Source: Hydractinia symbiolongicarpus
Taxonomy: Eukaryota > Cnidaria > Hydrozoa > Anthoathecata > Hydractiniidae
Length of the DNA: 60,000 nucleotides
Reading direction: 5' to 3'
NCBI RefSeq assembly: GCF_029227915.1
Contig: NC_079876.1
Span: forward strand, 23,996,001-24,056,000
Shown: positions 35,533-47,300 of the stretch, piece after piece
How positions within the stretch are numbered: position 1 is the stretch's first letter
Layout of the letters: each line of letters starts with the position of its first letter
The notes under the pieces: generated by a model
The model's input: the letters and a program-made list of their open reading frames with translations, nothing else
The model's database searches: none
What the model was told of the DNA's origin: nothing
Translations under genes and position numbers: made by a program

Positions 35533-36043
35533 CGTCGCTGGAGAACAAGACCATGCTATGTCCGAAAATACAAAACTGAGAAAAATCACATTAAAAATTT
35601 TGTTTAGCCACAGAAATAGTGTCTATTTGTTAGGTAACTTAATTATAGCAATTTCACTGACTCCAGTCATCACTTTTATTGGTTTTCAGGTGTTTGTCCA
35701 CTTCATCATAATTTTGGCAATATAAAGCCATGTTTATTATTAGGATTTTTTTGTTTTCCAGAAGTATTAAGTCTAGTCTGAGCTAGTAAAGGCATGAAAC
35801 TGTCCTATGTCCAACTACTTAGACCTAGGACTGTTTTGGTGTCCAGAAATTTACTATACAGTTATTTATAGTTACACCAAGTAAGACCAGTTATTAGGAC
35901 ATTTAGCAAATTTAGCAAATGTTTAATAGCCTATTGTGGACATAGCATTGTTCAAATACAGTTTTTAACGCAGAGAAAATTTTCCCACTGAAATCTCAAT
36001 TTTCACAAAAATTGACATAGCACAGTCTTGTTCTCCAACGACG
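35533..36043. repeat. Inverted-repeat element with 30-bp arms
   Basis: CGTCGCTGGAGAACAAGACC continuing to ATGCTATGTC (35533-35562) is matched in reverse complement by 36014-36043 with about three mismatches. The 450 bp between them are AT-rich and contain further short echoes of the arm (GGACATAGCA near 35939). The arms could be termini of a MITE or the base of a foldback. No clear duplication flanks them. Confidence 0.7.
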
Positions 36044-36656
36044 CGAAAAAAATTTTCAGTGAAATTTTTTTTTGTAGGGGTTTGATACATCTTGGGTGCT
36101 TTTTTGAATTAAGTATGAATGTAAACCTAATCAGGGTAATGTGGTTTTTGTGATGAAAGAAGTGAATAATTTCGTACCAAACTTTGATGGGAAATATCTT
36201 TAAAAGTAGAAACATTCAATGTATAATTCAAAAATGCTACCGAGATAAATTTATAGTGAATACAAAATTGTAAACAGAATGTATGCAAATCTTCTGGTTT
36301 TGTAAATGGAACAAATTTTCTAAACAAGGGCTCATTTTTTTAAGCGTTTTTTGGATGATCTGAGATTATTTTTGCAAATAATATTTAGATCATTGTCTAG
36401 ATAATTTTATATGCTTTTGGAACATAACTATATGTAAATGCATTGACCACCATTTATTTTTAGTCCACAATTTTTAATACAAAGCACTTGTTTCCCTGAC
36501 TCACACCTTAACCCTATTCCAACTGTGCTTTTAAGGGCTCTGAATTGCTGTGGGAAGGGGGGAGTTGGTCCCCCCTATGTATCTTTTGATTAGGAAAAAG
36601 TATTTACTTCATATTTGTGGCAGTGAAGCAGGAAGATCTTGACCGTTTAGAAAGGA

Positions 36657-37020
36657 ATGAGAATGGTTAGGTGGATGTGTAACGCCAGTCTGAGAGACAG
36701 AAAGAATTCAGATGAGCTAAGAAGCAGGCTAAGTATCCGTAGAATTAAAGTTGTTATCCAGATAAGAAGATTGAATTGGCTGTGGCAATTGAAAAGAGGG
36801 GGATAATCGGGTAAGAAAGTGTAGAGACTTGATAGTTCCTGGGGCAAAGGCCAAAGGCAGGCCAAGAAAGACTTGGCAGGAGGTTATAAGAACAGGCTTG
36901 ATACACAGGAAGTTGAGTTTAGATCTAACACAGTCTAGATCAGATTGGAAGAGGGTCATCAATATACCCTGTCCAACCCATGCTAGCATGGAAAACGGAC
37001 GTTAAGCCGAGAATGATGAT
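36657..37020 (+). pseudogene. LINE reverse-transcriptase C-terminus and 3' end
   Basis: The plus strand reads MRMVRWMCNASLRDRKNSDE and SIRRIKVVIQIRRLNWLWQL. After a frame change it reads VRKCRDLIVPGAKAKGRPRK, then TWQEVIRTG and SDWKRVI, with a stop at 37003-37005. This is the standard C-terminal tail of jockey/RTE-type LINE polyproteins (R-x-x-R-W-x-x-G, G-R-P-x-x-T-W, W-R). The stop is followed by a short 3' end with GATGAT units. The frameshift marks it as a dead, 5'-truncated copy. Confidence 0.8.
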
Positions 37021-37376
37021 TTGGTAGGGAGTTAGTATTTAATGAGTAAAGTTCATTTGAGAAAAAAAATCCATGATGACGTCATTATTTTTTAGGTGAC
37101 ATAAAAAAAACTCCCCAATTTAGTCTCTTAGACCTAATGAGAGTACGAAATCAGTGTTATTAGTTACAACATACATACTATCTGAACTTGCCTTAGGGAT
37201 CGTCCACAAATTTCGTCCCATTAACGAGACGCTATAAGACGAAAAAGTTAAAAAAAATTCGTCTCGTTTTGTTCTTAATTGAAATTGAGACGATTTAAAA
37301 ATCGTCTCATAAATATCAGGAGACGATATTTTGTCAATTCGTCTCAGAATAAAAAAAGTGGAACAAAATATTTTAA

Positions 37377-37528
37377 GACGAATTGAGACGAATTGAGACG
37401 CTGCGGTAAAATCACGGAGACGAATTGAGACGAATTAAGACGCTGCGGTAAAATCACGGAGACGAATTGAGACGAATTAAGACGCTGCGGTAAAATCACG
37501 GAGACGAATTGAGACGAACTAAGACGAC
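37377..37528. repeat. Left subterminal tandem repeat, 42-bp period
   Basis: Units begin GACGAATTGAGACGAATT, continue AAGACGCTGCGG and TAAAATCACGGA, and repeat exactly every 42 bp (37377, 37419, 37461, partial at 37503). Upstream, 37200-37370 holds scattered GTCTC/GAGAC motifs in both orientations. Confidence 0.9.
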
Positions 37529-37586
37529 AGGGTTTCTTAAACACGAAAATTTATTTAAAAAGCTAGTGTTTTTTAAAGTGGTTTTA

Positions 37587-39396
37587 ATGTATTCAGATAT
37601 TTCAGATAGCGACAGCGACCTAGATTGGTTGTTTACGGACGATTCTTTGTCCGATGATGAAAATGAAGATTACATCAACGAAATTTTACAATGCGGTAAA
37701 TATTTATTTTTATCTCGTCGTAAAATTTTCAGCAACGGTCTTGAAAACAAAAAAATATATAATTGCCCAATTTATCTTGTGATTTTTCCGTAGTCATGAG
37801 AAAAAAACTACTATAATTATAAAACTATATATTTTCTTTATTCGTAAATTTAAAGCTCGATGATGCAAAATCTTTAAAAGATTTGTTGTTTTTTTACCAA
37901 CAACACACAAATATTCGAAAAACCTCACTATTTTAACTTTTCTCTTCGCACATGCCGGTGTGAGCATAAGAAGTAAATAATAGCAATTGAAGTTTGTTGC
38001 GATATTGCTTCTGAAAATTACGAAAAAAAACTATTTTTGCTTTATTATTTTTGTCAACTTGCACTGTTATATTAACTTAATGTATAATTATACTTATACA
38101 ATTGATTATGGTGGGCTGCACATTGCAAAAAAAAAATTATTAACAATTTTATGTGACAGAAACGGCTTGTCAGAAGCAAATAATGTTCCGCAAAAAAACT
38201 GTGTGACGTGCGGTTGCATTACGTAAAATGATTTCAGACAAATTAGATAGCCGCTTGTTTAGACACTCAGTTGAGCAGCCTAGTGCCCATGGATTAAGAT
38301 TTGAATCATTTTTTGTAAACTATCACAAAAAAAAATCAAATGGATAAACTTTTTTCCTTTAGCCTTCAATTTTGTCAATTCAATACGCGATTTGTTTTAT
38401 AAAAACTGCGTTTTTAAGAGCGTTGAGGCTGAGATTTTGCCAATAATTAAGAACATATTAAAAACGTACTCAACCTGAATTCCTTCACAGATTATAAGAA
38501 CAAAATAATGTATTCCAGTAATCTTTTTTTGTTTGCTTGAATTTTTTATATTTTGTGCTGGACTTAAACATATTATCTCATGTATATAAATACATAAATT
38601 TCAGAAACTTTGGGAAAAATATATCAATAAGAACAAATAGAGGCTAAATTCTGAAGTCGTGTTCTTACTATTAAGAACAAAATAAGAATAAAACAGACTG
38701 AAAGTCTCAAAAGTAAGAATAGCCAGCCTCAAGTCAGATTTTACTAAATAAACATTAATAAACTTGTTTAGTAATCACTCGCGTCATTATTTGCATTTAT
38801 AGAATAGTCTTTTTCTTATTTTAGCTTCAAAAAAACGAGGCAGACCAGCGCTACACGAGCAACATCCGGGCTTGGTTCCATGTATCGCATCCTACATAAG
38901 TCAGAACTCGGCCGAGGCCCATTTGAGGCGCAGAGACAGTATTATGTACACAAATGGTGTAAGCTTAAAAGATATTGTCTCTCACATAAAAAGTACGCTC
39001 GGGTTAAATGTGAGTAAGAGCGCGGTGCATTACCTCATGAGACCGAGGAGAAAAAAAACCACTTCGAGCAAGCGTCACAAATCGTTGGTTGATGCACGTG
39101 TTCCGCCCAAGCGCAACACGGGAGAAAAAAAGATCCATGAAGATTTTCATTTTTCTTGCTCCCAAGTTAACTTGGTTAATGAGTTAGCGCAGTTATGCAA
39201 TGAAAACACAATCTCCTTGTCAGTTGACAACAAAAACAAGGTGGATGTTGGTATTCCCGCCACGAGTAGACGTGCGCAAATCCGACGTTATCACATCGAA
39301 AATGAGGCTCCCATTTACAATGACCACGACTTCCCCTATCCGAATAGTAAATTAACCCCAGCAGGTTATCAACAACAGGAACGCCAGCCATTTCGA
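37587..39396 (+). CDS. Transposon-encoded protein with AT-hook and DNKNKV motif
   Basis: Two exons fit in phase: 37587-37695 and 38825 to about 39396, with a GT-AG intron of 1.1 kb. The N-terminus is strongly acidic (MYSDISDSDSDLDWLF). Exon 2 opens with KKRGRPALHEQ, an AT-hook-like patch. It continues with a helix-turn-helix-like region (TNGVSLKDIVSHIKS, then NVSKSAVHYLM) and a basic stretch. It ends in LSVDNKNKVDVGIPATSRRA and DHDFPYPNSKLTPAGY. I recall similar proteins from cnidarian and echinoderm mobile elements. The Asp in SVDNKNKV could be a first catalytic acid of an RNase-H-like transposase, but no second or third was found, so the protein is probably truncated. It may continue to a stop at 39450, or splice at GT near 39364. 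Confidence 0.6.
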
Positions 39397-39761
39397 ATAT
39401 ATCTCCCAGTAAAGACGAGCTATGTTTCGCATCTAACTATCTATATTTAATATCTATATATTCCTTCCTAACAACATATTTAAAGAATCCTAATCTTAAA
39501 GAATATTTATGGCTAAATTCAGTTTCAGATATACTTACCAGTAAATATCGAAAATAACTCAAGATTCCATCTGTCACGACCAATAATAATATTTTTTGTG
39601 AGATTTGTTTCGCTTTTCCACAACATAGTTCCAGCTTCGAACGACGAAGTTTGCTGTGATAAAATGTTGCCAAGTTTGATAAATATACAGACCGTAACAT
39701 TCAACAATCGAACGAGTACAAACAATGTAGCTTAAGTTAATCAGTAGCTGTGCCACTGCTA

Positions 39762-40258
39762 GCCAGGAGACCCAGCGTAATTTTTCTTACCACCGGGAAA
39801 TCGGAGTAGTTAAGGTGGGAAAATTACGCTGGGTCTCAAACGATTTTTCTGCGGCCAAAATCTGGCCGCGCTTTTTGATTGGCTAATTCTATTGTTCTCT
39901 GCTCACGTGATTATTATCGGGGAAAGCCCTTTTCATCCCGAATATTCCAGCGAGTGGTTTCACTCACCCTAACAAACATTAGTATTCTACAAAGTTTTTA
40001 CCAAAGTAAGATTTGACCAAGCTTGGTAAACAACTCACAGATAAATTAAAATGTCCTCCGAAGCGATTAGTCACATTGTTCGATTTAAACTCGGGGTTTC
40101 CGCTGAGTCATTCGTTCGCGTCTAAGCTTTAGTTTGAGAGAAACTCATTTTATCAACTGAAGAAGAAAGCTTAGTTAACTAGGCTATGCCACTGCCGTTC
40201 CGCTAGAACAATGGAATAATTTCTTTTTCACGGAACAAAATCACGCTGGGTCTCCTGG
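39762..40258. mobile_element. Nested MITE with GGAGACCCAGCG ends
   Basis: GCCAGGAGACCCAGCGTAA at the left and TCACGCTGGGTCTCCTGGC at the right form inverted termini of a roughly 500-bp element inside the 3.4-kb transposon. A third copy, inverted relative to the left end (TTACGCTGGGTCTC at about 39825), makes a short internal hairpin with it. The body is more GC-rich than its host. No ORF was recognised. Confidence 0.75.
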
Positions 40259-40317
40259 CCAAGATTTTTAAAGTTTCGTGTTAAACTCACGGAAGTGTTC
40301 GAAAATATTTTTCAACT

Positions 40318-40560
40318 TTTGAGACGAATTTATTATAGCAGAGACGAATTGAGACGATTTGAGACGAATTAAGAAAATTCATAGACGAAATGAGACGATT
40401 CGGAGACGAATTTGTTTTTAAAATATGATATTCGGAGACGAATTTGTGACTATCAGGAGACGATATGAGACGAATTAAGACGGTTAAGACACTACAATGT
40501 TATCACAAAAAATCGTCTCGTATGAAAGAGTTAAGACGAACAAAACAAATTTACAAGACG
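40318..40560. repeat. Right subterminal GAGACGAATT array
   Basis: GAGACGAATT, GAGACGATTT, GAGACGAAT and TTAAGACG motifs recur every 10-25 bp up to the right terminus, mirroring the left end but without the strict 42-bp period. Confidence 0.85.
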
Positions 40561-41325
40561 ATTTAAAATGAGCCGAATTTAGACGAAATTTGTGGACGAT
40601 CCCTTAAGAAAAAACAAAGGCATGTATATAATACATTTAGAAAAAATGTTTAAAAGTTTTTGATGCGTCATTAATCGCTTGCCTTACAGTACATGCAGTG
40701 ACTGTAGATGCATGATTGCCAGTGATCATGAACAGGCTTCTAAATCAAAATGCCGTTGTAGAGAAGTTTATTTGAACAGGTTCAGAAAATATCCTTTACT
40801 TATCAAGGCTAGCATTTGCACAAAGTTTAAAACATTCGCAACCTTGTTCCATAACCCCACCGTTCAATATACTTGTAGTAGGAACTTGAATGTGGCCGCT
40901 TTGAACTTGAATGAAACAGTGTTCTTATTGACTTTCATTCCATGTCTACCCATGTTTCTCAACAACGAAAAGTTAAAGAGTATCACTAGTTTCAGTTAGA
41001 CTTTTTTAAATGGTTTTAAAGTATATTTGACACATAATTTAAACAGGTTTTTAAGGCCAAATAATTTCCCTTTAGCCATCTCTACATTCACAATTCTGTA
41101 CTTCAAAGAAAATCCTTTCTGTTTCTTTTTCTTATTAAAAAGGTTTTCATTTAAAATAAAGTGATCAATGGGTTTTTGCCCAAGAAATTTATATTGTATT
41201 TTTGGCATAAGCATATTCATATAAGCAGATTTTTAAAAAATATATTATATACGTTAAGGAGGAAATTATAGTCAAAACTTATAACCATGTTTTGCTAATA
41301 GATTTTATGAAAAATATACAGTAGG

Positions 41326-44300
41326 ATGGACATTTTATCTGGCTTAGTAAAAGTGAGATATCATGGAAAGAATAATGAGATAGTGGATAAAGAAGTCAAT
41401 GGAAGGTAAAGTAATATTTTTGTACTACAAATTTAGCTTTTGTAATATTTACATTTGTCATATTCAAACTTAGTGCATTTTTTAGAAGGAAATGTTCAAT
41501 TGAATCTATTTATCATTTTACAATTTTCTGGACATAGAATGTAAAAACACAGCGTTGAAACACTGGGTTATGCCACAAATATATGTGTGACCTGGTGTTG
41601 AGCCCCAGGTTTAGCACTTAATAAGAGCTGTAATCATTATATACTTTGAAAGAAAAACACTTTTCTGCAAATTTAGCTAAAATAAAAACACTGTTTCACA
41701 ACCTGTTATTACTCCATTATAGCAAAAAATAGTCAGCCAACATTTTTTTTATTTTGTGGAAAATGTTCCTGTAAAAGTTCAAAAAATGTTGTGACAGTGT
41801 TAATTGCTTAATAAAGGTAACGTTGCATATCTGTTTTGGTGTAATAGCCTCAATTTCAGTTAAATAAAAATAAAGGAAACAGCCTGCCATTAATACAAAA
41901 GCTCTTAGTACAGGTAAGGGATGTTGCACATGTGTATATGTGCATAAAATCCCTTTTAGAAAACTTTATTGCATCTTTGGTTTATAGAAATATCAAAACA
42001 GAATCTGTTGTTAGCTCGTCCAGCAAAAACAATCACTGAGTAATTTTATTTTACAGAATAGGCTTGCAAAGTTAATTATCAGTTTAAATAAACACGCCTC
42101 TCAACACTGTTGTTACAAAATATTGTTATTTTCTCGTCATAACAGAGAAGGGTGTTACGAAAAGCATCATCATCATTCATCGTTCATTTTTCATGCTAGC
42201 ATGGGTTGGACAGGGTATATTAATAACCCTCATCCAATCTGATCTAAACTGTGTTCGATCTAAACTTAAATTCCTCTGCATCAAGTCTGTTCTTATTACC
42301 TCCTGCCAAGTCTCTACACTTTCTTACACCCAATTACACTAAAACAAGCATGAAGTCTAGAATTTGGCAGGAATCACAGCTGCAACATTGAGGAAATATC
42401 AAAGTGAGAAATGACAAGCTACCCTGTTCTAAGTTAAATTTTTGTATTTAAATTAACTTTTCGTAGTGAACTTAAAATTAAGAATAAAATAATAAATGCA
42501 AGGCAAATAAAGAAATTATGCTAGCTATACATTTTATATAATTTTGCCAAAGTGCTTAATCGCACGCCTTACTTTACTTGTAATTTATCAAACTTTTAGA
42601 ATTCGTTGGGATGGTTTAAAAACTGTGGCAGGTATTGTAACAAACATTCCAAACAAAGACTGGTATTTCAAGTATCAGGACGAAGAAGGAGATACTATTT
42701 TGGTAAAAATATTACCTAGAATGTTTAAGGTCATCATGTCAGAGGATCATGTTATGACTGAAAACATCATTTGTTAAGACAGTTCAAAAGAAAAATATTG
42801 TCAATAATGAAGCTGCAGTTCTAAATAATTACTCAATTTGAATAATGTATTTTTTTTTACGTTTTTGCTCTATATTTTTCCTAATCTCATTTTTGATTAT
42901 ACCTACCACTGCATGAGTGCATACTACTAAAGTTAAATCCTGATAGTAAATGCATATATCCCAAACATGTTTTTTTTATGAAACTGTATTTCATCATGTA
43001 ATTAATGGTAATGCAGAATGCACAATTTTATTCATATAAGGGTTTTATTTTTTTATTTTTAAAGGGTGCAACTGAACTGGAATGGCAGTCAGTGGTTGGT
43101 ATTTCACAAAGAAACGCAAAATTTTTAGTTGACATAATCCCTATCGATAACAGTTCAGAAGATCTCGATTCGTTAAAGAAAATGTCAATTGATATTGCAA
43201 GTGATTATGTATATGTTTCTTCCGGCTATAAACCAAAAGAGGAAAATAATGAAGCTATAAAAAAGACTTGTTGTAAGCCTAAAACAAAAATAAATGCATC
43301 AAGGCAACCCTCGAGCAAATGTTGGTAAGTCGTTGTGATATATCATTCGCAAACTTATGTCTGGTTGATAACAGTCAAACTACATTTGGGATAAAGCTGC
43401 ATCATTATCAGTAATTAATAAAATTTTATTAAAAAAATAGTAATGATAACACAAATTCCTTTGTGGAGTGTTAAAATGGTATGCTATAGTGTTGTCTGCC
43501 TGTCAATAAAAAACAAAAGTATTAAAATCAGAAATTAATTATACAATGCAACATCAATGCATAAATTTGACATAACGATTCTACTTTTTGCCTCCACAAG
43601 TGCCACTCTTTTTTTTTCAGGCTTTCAAAACTTATAACTGTTTTCTTCTCACAAGCACCACCAATAGTATGTTTTTATTTCAAAAAAAAACTGATGTCTA
43701 AAATATTGATTGCACATATTGTAAACTTTTCCTCTCAACTAACTCTAGTAATAAATTGAGGTATAAGAAAATTTTGTTTTCCATTTCAGTGTGTATCTTT
43801 TTACCATTGTTCAGTTAAATTTAGCTGTAACAAACTAAGCCCTACTTTTTCCGTTTCCACAAAGAGATTATATGATTGGATTGCAGGTCTTGATTTACCA
43901 GTTTTTATAATTTCCTAGAGCATTAAATTTCAATATTGCATAACTTTCTGTTGTGTTTGGCCTTGGTGTTTTATAGAATGTTCTGCGTTGATACTGTAAA
44001 AAAATTTCTGACACTCATAGTGGAATGTCAGGTCAAAATTGCAGGAATACTTTAATAAGATTTACAACAACAAAAAACTTTGAATAAGTAAGCACATCTT
44101 GATATGTTTAATCTTTAAAAAGGCTTGGGCTGAGATTTCTCAGTAATAATACATGAATTAGAGAAGTTGTCGTTGCATTGTCTTTATTTAAAAACATTAG
44201 TGATTTATGATGTTCTTCCATTGCATAGTTAGCTAAGTTATCATAACCACCCTTAGGCCAAACTTTGAAATAACCACCACTCTGTAATACACGGTAATAA

Positions 44301-47300
44301 AAAGCACTATTAATGCCACTACCAAGGATCAGGTCAAACCAATAGCATGTTGCTGGGCGCAACAAAATACCTCTAAACTTATTTCCTCACAGTAATTCAT
44401 CAATGTATAAGTGGATACTTTGGTGTAAAATTTACACATGGGAATAACACTGTGAAAGACATTTCCAAAAAATATTTTTTAATGATTGACCTCTAAACAA
44501 TCTTTTTAAGTATTTACTTTATTCTAATATAAAGTCTTCCACGAAGTCTTACCCTGATGTGTGGTAATACTAGAGAATGTATATTCCTTTTATTTTTTAT
44601 GTTTCAGTGACTCAAGTAAAAAAGATAGCTGTGATCAAACCTCAAAATGCTGGTAAGAGATTTTATTATCACGTACTTATAAGTAAATAATTTTCTATTT
44701 TACTAAGCAGCAGATAAAACACCTGCTGTTTATGTCTCAACTATGCTCAACACTTATTAGTTTTCATACATGAATAAATTTTTGTATTAAGTTGCAGTAG
44801 TGTTCTGATTCGCTTGTATAAACAAAGTTTACGTATCATCAAAAACCAAACAAACGTAATACATAGGCATTACATTAACGGTACATTTTTCAGAATCTTT
44901 TTGTGTGTGTAGGTCTGTTTTTATGAAAGCTGTTCACAATTTCTTTCATTGAAATTCCTGTTTTTGAAATATTTCTGTAATATTCCTGAAATTAACTTTT
45001 CAAAAATGAGTGGCTAACTTGTATTATAGGTAAATGCATTCTTCTGTTTATAATTATAAATGCAATGTATTTATCTGATATGTTTAAACTAGACACATTT
45101 AATGAAAACATTAAGTATTTGATGTTGCAACTTGTTTTCTTAAAGTATATTATAATTCATGCATAGATTGAATTATCATAATTTAATTTAGTCCAATGTT
45201 TGAGAGACCAATGCCAGATCCATATGTTGACGATGGTGTCATTCCTGTAAAAACGTAAGTTGAGGAAATGCAGAAAATAAATAAAAAAGTCAAAGATTTG
45301 ACAAAATGTAAATCATTTTCTTTAGTGTTAATCCAACACTTGATCAATACAAGTACACCAATGAATCTCTTCGTGCCGTCACACTTCCTCTTGGTGCACT
45401 AGGTTAGCTTTTGTTAAATAACGATTACGGATTTAGATTTTACACAATTTCGCAAAGAGCTCACAATAGTGTTAGGTAGTCACAGCAATGACATTTGCTG
45501 TTATTTTGCCATTAACGTTCTGTGAGTCTACTTTTCAATAATGTAGAATACATAATTTTGTTGGGTATAATATCTTTGTTGTTAAAGCCATTGGACTAGT
45601 TTAAAAATTTGGACCAGTTTGTTCTAAACTTGGACTTATGATGTACGCATTATATTTTTTATGTTTTCCTGACCGAAATATTGCTTTTAGGTGGAGGCAA
45701 TCTATCTATAGCAGGTGATGGCGGACTGCGACAGTTTCAAATAAGCAACAAAGTGGACCACAATGCTCATGTGCCAAATTGTTTTTTTGCTATTAAGTAT
45801 GCATCAACAATATAATGTTTTTCTTAGTCAAATTCTTATGTTCCAATAGATTTAAAATGTTTTTATAGCAGCCATTCTTATTCATTTTTTAACTTCCTTA
45901 TTTGGTAACTGCCATTGTGAATTAAAATTTTTGAACAGCAAAGAATTATTTAAATTAAAAACTTTTGCATTACCAAAAGTATATACCCACTAAAAAACTG
46001 GTTCAGGGGTAGAATGTTAGCATGCCTACCATTATTTTGCAAACACATATTTCTTGTTCATTGGCATATTTGCTTACAGGGTTGGTTCTACTGCAGCAGT
46101 TCTACAATCAAATACATGGTATGATCAAACTGGATTCAAACCAGCACCTATTGTCACTGATCATGGTAAGTAAAATTGATTCAATTCAAAATAATTAATT
46201 AAAATGTAATTAATGACAAATATATAGAATTTATAACCAATTGCTTGTCTTCTTCATCGTACTCAGATTTCCTTTCAAAAAAAAGCTTTTTAATTGCCAT
46301 TTTATATTTTCTTTAGTTGTTCCTCCATATTCAAAAACGCTACTTTCAAAATATCCTGGAGTTAAAACAGTCGAGGTCACTGCAAAGTATCCAGTTGTTG
46401 AAGGTATTGTTATTATCTTAACTATTTTGAATTTAAAGTATTATACAAAATTGTGTTCTATAAATCATTATAATGATTGAAATATTGAAAACCGAGTTAA
46501 TCTAAAAAATAAGTTCTTAATGTCAAGGGTAAGAGAATAAATCATAAATAAATTAAAGAATATTCAATATTAAAAGATGGTACAGGTTGCTTAAAATGGA
46601 ATTTTCTAAAACAAAACATAGGTAAGAAACAGGTACATTTTAAAACATGGAAATGAGAAATTTGAAATCAAAGAGACGGTTTACTAGTAAAAAGTGGCTT
46701 TCTATACTTTGTTTTTTCCAGTATAATGTCTAATCACGACACACTTCGAGATCATTAATTCTAAATTTCTGTTTTGCTTGCTTTTATTATGCTTTTATTG
46801 TAATTATGTTATGCATTAAGATATTACTTTATATTTTAGTTGACTATATGGATCCAAAGTTAAACAACGTCAAAGTACATTTGGAGGCCTGGAGTCCAAA
46901 AATTCCTTTAGATTCGAAAGCTAGCGGAGCTCCATATATTGTATTTGATTTTCATGTTACCAATACAAGCACGACTTCTGCTGAGGTATGTACAAAATTG
47001 TTTCAAAAAGTGAACCAAAAGAATATACACATTAGTGCCCAAAAATAATGGTCACTCTCCCAACATAACTTACCCTTTAAAGGTATAGTGACTGCTCCAA
47101 ACGAAAAAAAAAAACTGGAAAAAGTTCATTTCAACATTAGAGAAAATCATAGATGTAAATGAGTGGATAAGGTTTTTATTAAAAAATTAAAGATGGTCAA
47201 CAAGTATCTTTGACAGGGAACTTCGTATATTTGTGCATGAAAAGCGTATAAGGTGTTTATGTGCAAATTTTTGAAGTTCCCTGTCAAGTATTTTGACTCC

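Larger units (their letters stand above)
37196..40603. mobile_element. 3.4-kb TTA-flanked DNA transposon
   Basis: Termini GGGATCGTCCACAAATTT plus CGTC (37196) and the inverse GACG plus AAATTTGTGGACGATCCC (to 40603) are flanked by TTA at 37193-37195 and 40604-40606. Behind both termini lie arrays of GAGACGAATT-type repeats. The interior carries a two-exon plus-strand gene, and a second, nested element at about 39762-40258. TTA duplications and GGG ends fit the PIF/Harbinger group, but the encoded protein is not a Harbinger transposase that I recognise. Confidence 0.85.

Noticed and set aside
44108-44365. 85-codon minus-strand ORF in a GH116 intron
   Set aside because: No recognised domain and no splice context; intronic chance ORF is the simpler reading.
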